Below, in pieces: positions 55,249 to 56,966 of a stretch of DNA of 56,966 nt. The stretch is from Candidatus Rokuibacteriota bacterium (lineage in GTDB: Bacteria > Methylomirabilota > Methylomirabilia > Rokubacteriales > CSP1-6): positions 1 through 56,966 of the forward strand of contig JACPCW010000120.1 of NCBI GenBank assembly GCA_016184365.1, in the 5' to 3' direction. How positions within the stretch are numbered: position 1 is the stretch's first letter; each line of letters begins with the position of its first letter. The notes under the pieces were generated by a model. The model saw only the letters and a list, made by a program, of their open reading frames with translations. It had not been told where the DNA came from and searched no databases. The position numbers and the translations under genes are program-made.

Positions 55249-56966
55249 CCCAGCGGTCGAGCGCGAGGTGCGGCAGGCCGGAGCGCTCGAACGTGTCGAC
55301 GGCGTCCTCGGCCGAGGCGACCAGCGGCTCGCCGTGCAGGTTGTACGAGGTGTTCAGCACTCCGCCGATGCCCGTACGACGCTCGAACTCGCGAATCACG
55401 CGGTAGTACCCGGCGTTCCACGCCTCGTCGAGGAGGTGGGCGCGCGCCGTGAAATCGTTCGGATGGAGCGCGGCGAGGAGCTCGTCGCGCCGCTTCGGGT
55501 TCGTCGGGAACGCCAGCATCATGTACGGCGACGCGAGGGACCGCGGATTCACGAGGTAGTCGGCCTCGCGCTCGCGCAGGATCGTCGGCGCGAACGGCAT
55601 CCAGAAGTCGCGGTTCTTGATCATCCGGTTGATGGTGCCGACGACGCGCTGGTCCGACGGGTTCGCCAGGATCGACCGGTTCCCGAGCGCGCGCGCGCCG
55701 AATTCCATGCGCCCCGACACGCGGGCCACGACACCGTCGGACACCAGCAGATCGGCGATGCGCTCTTCGACCCGCTCGTGCTCGGTGACGCGATAGCGCG
55801 ACACGAGGTCGCGCCGCCGGATGACCTCTTCGACCTCGTCGGACGCGATGCCGGGACCGAGGTATGCCGGACCGAAGGGTCGCGGCGTCGCCGTCACGCC
55901 ACGCCGGGCGGCGAGCTCGACGTAGCCGAGGTACGCGGCGCCGACGGCGTTCGACTCGTCGCCGCACGACGGGAACACGAAGAAATCGCGCACGCCCTCG
56001 AGCCCGGCCAGCCGCATGTTCGCCTTGACGTTCATGAAGACGCCGCCGCCGAGCGCCAGACGATCGCCGCCGTGACGCTCGCGCATCAGCGCGACCCAGC
56101 GCACGAGCATCTGCTCGAGCACCAGCTGGGCGCCGGCGGCGACGCCGTCGAAGCGAGTGCCGAGCGTGGCTTCGAGCAGCGTGCGATAGCGCGGGCCCCG
56201 TCGGGTCCACGCGAACCGGCACGGAGCGCTCTCCACGAGGCTGAAGACGGACGACAGCGCGGCGACGCCGCGCTCGGTCGCACGCGCGGCGGCGTACGGC
56301 GCGAGGCCCATCACCTTGTACTCGTGCTCGCCCGGCTTCATGCCGAGGAGCAGCGTCACGAACGAGTAAAACGATCCGAGCGAGCCCGGCGCGCTCGGCG
56401 ACGCTTCGCGCCGCGTGAGCGTGAGCCGGTCGCCGAGCGACGCGGTCGCGCAGAGCCCGTCCCCGGAGTTGTCGTTGGTGAGGACGAGCGCGCGCTCGCC
56501 GGTGAACGGCGCCCCGAAGTACGCGGACGCCGCGTGACACGTGTGGTGATCGAGCGTGACGACGCGCCCGGCCGGCAGCCGGAGATGACCGGTGACGAGC
56601 GCGAGGCGCTCGGCGTCGGTGAGCGCGAACTTCCCTTCCGCCGACGGCGTGAACCCCAGTCGCGCGCCGAGCTTCCGCGCGCGTCGCGCGAGGCCGCGAC
56701 GCGCCTCGCCGAGCGTCACGCCGTAGTACGCGCGAACGTACGCCTCGTCGGTCATGAGGCGGTTCATCCATTCGCGCGAGAACGCGCGCTGGCCGGCCAG
56801 CGCCACCAGGTCGATGTCGGCGGGCGTGAGGCGAAGCTCGCGAAGCAGAGCGTCGACGGCCAGGCGTGGATAGCCGGCGTCGTTCTTGAGGCGGGAGAAC
56901 CGCTCTTCGGAGGCGCAGCCGACGATCTCGCCGTCGCGGAGGACGGCGGCGGTCGCGCAGTGAGTC
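55232..56966 (-). CDS. carbamoyltransferase, NodU/TobZ family, N-terminus cut by window edge
   Basis: The minus-strand frame is open from the window edge (THCATAAVLRDGEIVGCASE) to the stop at 55232, about 577 residues; only about 8-12 N-terminal residues seem missing. The Kae1-like domain has VTLDHHTCHAASAYFGAPF and LVLTNDNSGDGL with His and Asp ligands. The YrdC-independent C-terminal domain has MEFGARALGNRSILANP, MIKNRDFWMPFAPTIL and VLNTSYNLHGEPLV. It transfers carbamoyl from carbamoyl phosphate to a hydroxyl group, as in Nod factor, antibiotic or surface-glycan decoration. The partner pathway is outside the window. Confidence 0.93.
   Translation of the reverse strand, partial: THCATAAVLRDGEIVGCASEERFSRLKNDAGYPRLAVDALLRELRLTPADIDLVALAGQRAFSREWMNRLMTDEAYVRAYYGVTLGEARRGLARRARKLGARLGFTPSAEGKFALTDAERLALVTGHLRLPAGRVVTLDHHTCHAASAYFGAPFTGERALVLTNDNSGDGLCATASLGDRLTLTRREASPSAPGSLGSFYSFVTLLLGMKPGEHEYKVMGLAPYAAARATERGVAALSSVFSLVESAPCRFAWTRRGPRYRTLLEATLGTRFDGVAAGAQLVLEQMLVRWVALMRERHGGDRLALGGGVFMNVKANMRLAGLEGVRDFFVFPSCGDESNAVGAAYLGYVELAARRGVTATPRPFGPAYLGPGIASDEVEEVIRRRDLVSRYRVTEHERVEERIADLLVSDGVVARVSGRMEFGARALGNRSILANPSDQRVVGTINRMIKNRDFWMPFAPTILREREADYLVNPRSLASPYMMLAFPTNPKRRDELLAALHPNDFTARAHLLDEAWNAGYYRVIREFERRTGIGGVLNTSYNLHGEPLVASAEDAVDTFERSGLPHLALDRWVISKK

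Noticed and set aside
1..56966. tRNA or rRNA genes
   Set aside because: No cloverleaf with a GTTCRANNC box or rRNA-like segment was noticed on either strand by eye; a tRNAscan-SE/Infernal run would settle it.

Overview
This is a GC-rich (about 70% by eye) bacterial chromosomal window packed with short-spaced operons, many of them joined by ATGA, GTGA or TGATG stop/start overlaps. A complete type II secretion (T2SS) operon, lipoprotein signals and a secretin point to a diderm bacterium. Gene content (acyl-CoA carboxylase, hydantoinase HyuAB, several adenylate-forming ligases, PaaA-like diiron proteins, Lhr) together with abundant short palindromic repeats fits an uncultured soil or subsurface lineage. 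My best guess is Rokubacteria (Methylomirabilota), which is an inference. An in-frame UGA gene means the organism should make selenocysteine. LAYOUT: 1-4184 minus strand: flavin/F420-type oxidoreductase fragment, acyl-CoA carboxylase beta subunit, an ECF sigma factor fused to a membrane and probable extracytoplasmic domain, AroQ, and a ZIP metal transporter. 4188-17566 plus strand: gspE-F-G-H-I-J-K-L-M-C-D, with gspD running without a stop codon into a BtpA-family gene, then a NagZ-like lipoprotein. 17574-19569 minus strand: ribokinase and nucleoside hydrolase (nucleoside ribose salvage). 19653-19880: a SelW-like selenoprotein gene with a SECIS hairpin and an intrinsic terminator that lies inside the convergent CoA-transferase gene. 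21164-27565: methyltransferase, MarR regulator, then PaaA-like diiron protein, SDR, RidA, aryl-CoA ligase and Old Yellow Enzyme homologue, which look like one aromatic-acid (possibly aminobenzoate) pathway. 27566-28038: a non-coding 473-bp nested palindrome with matched ends. 28097-32398: AI-2E transporter remnant, geranylgeranyl-reductase-like flavoprotein, BON protein and two alpha/beta hydrolases. 32590-40612: hyuBA divergent from an FAD dehydrogenase, a PEP mutase/isocitrate lyase homologue and an MFS exporter. 40643-43427: a second ligase plus PaaA-like diiron module. 43455-44076: VapBC. 44272-54086: Lhr helicase, a ZIP transporter with an inserted cyclic-nucleotide-binding domain, SDR, DUF488, small secreted protein, Lrp-type RAM protein, hydroxyacid dehydrogenase and metallo-beta-lactamase-fold hydrolase. 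54088-56966: an unrecognised secreted Cys/His-rich protein and a NodU-type carbamoyltransferase cut by the window edge. REPEATS: three structured, non-coding repeat families recur at gene boundaries. Family R1 has six loci with about ten units. It sits inside the N-terminal leaders of the prepilins GspG and GspK and supplies the C-terminal tail and stop codon of the ribokinase. Family R2 has two copies, at the 3' ends of hyuA and hyuB, with hairpin arms that differ between copies but match within each copy. Family R3 is the 473-bp palindrome.
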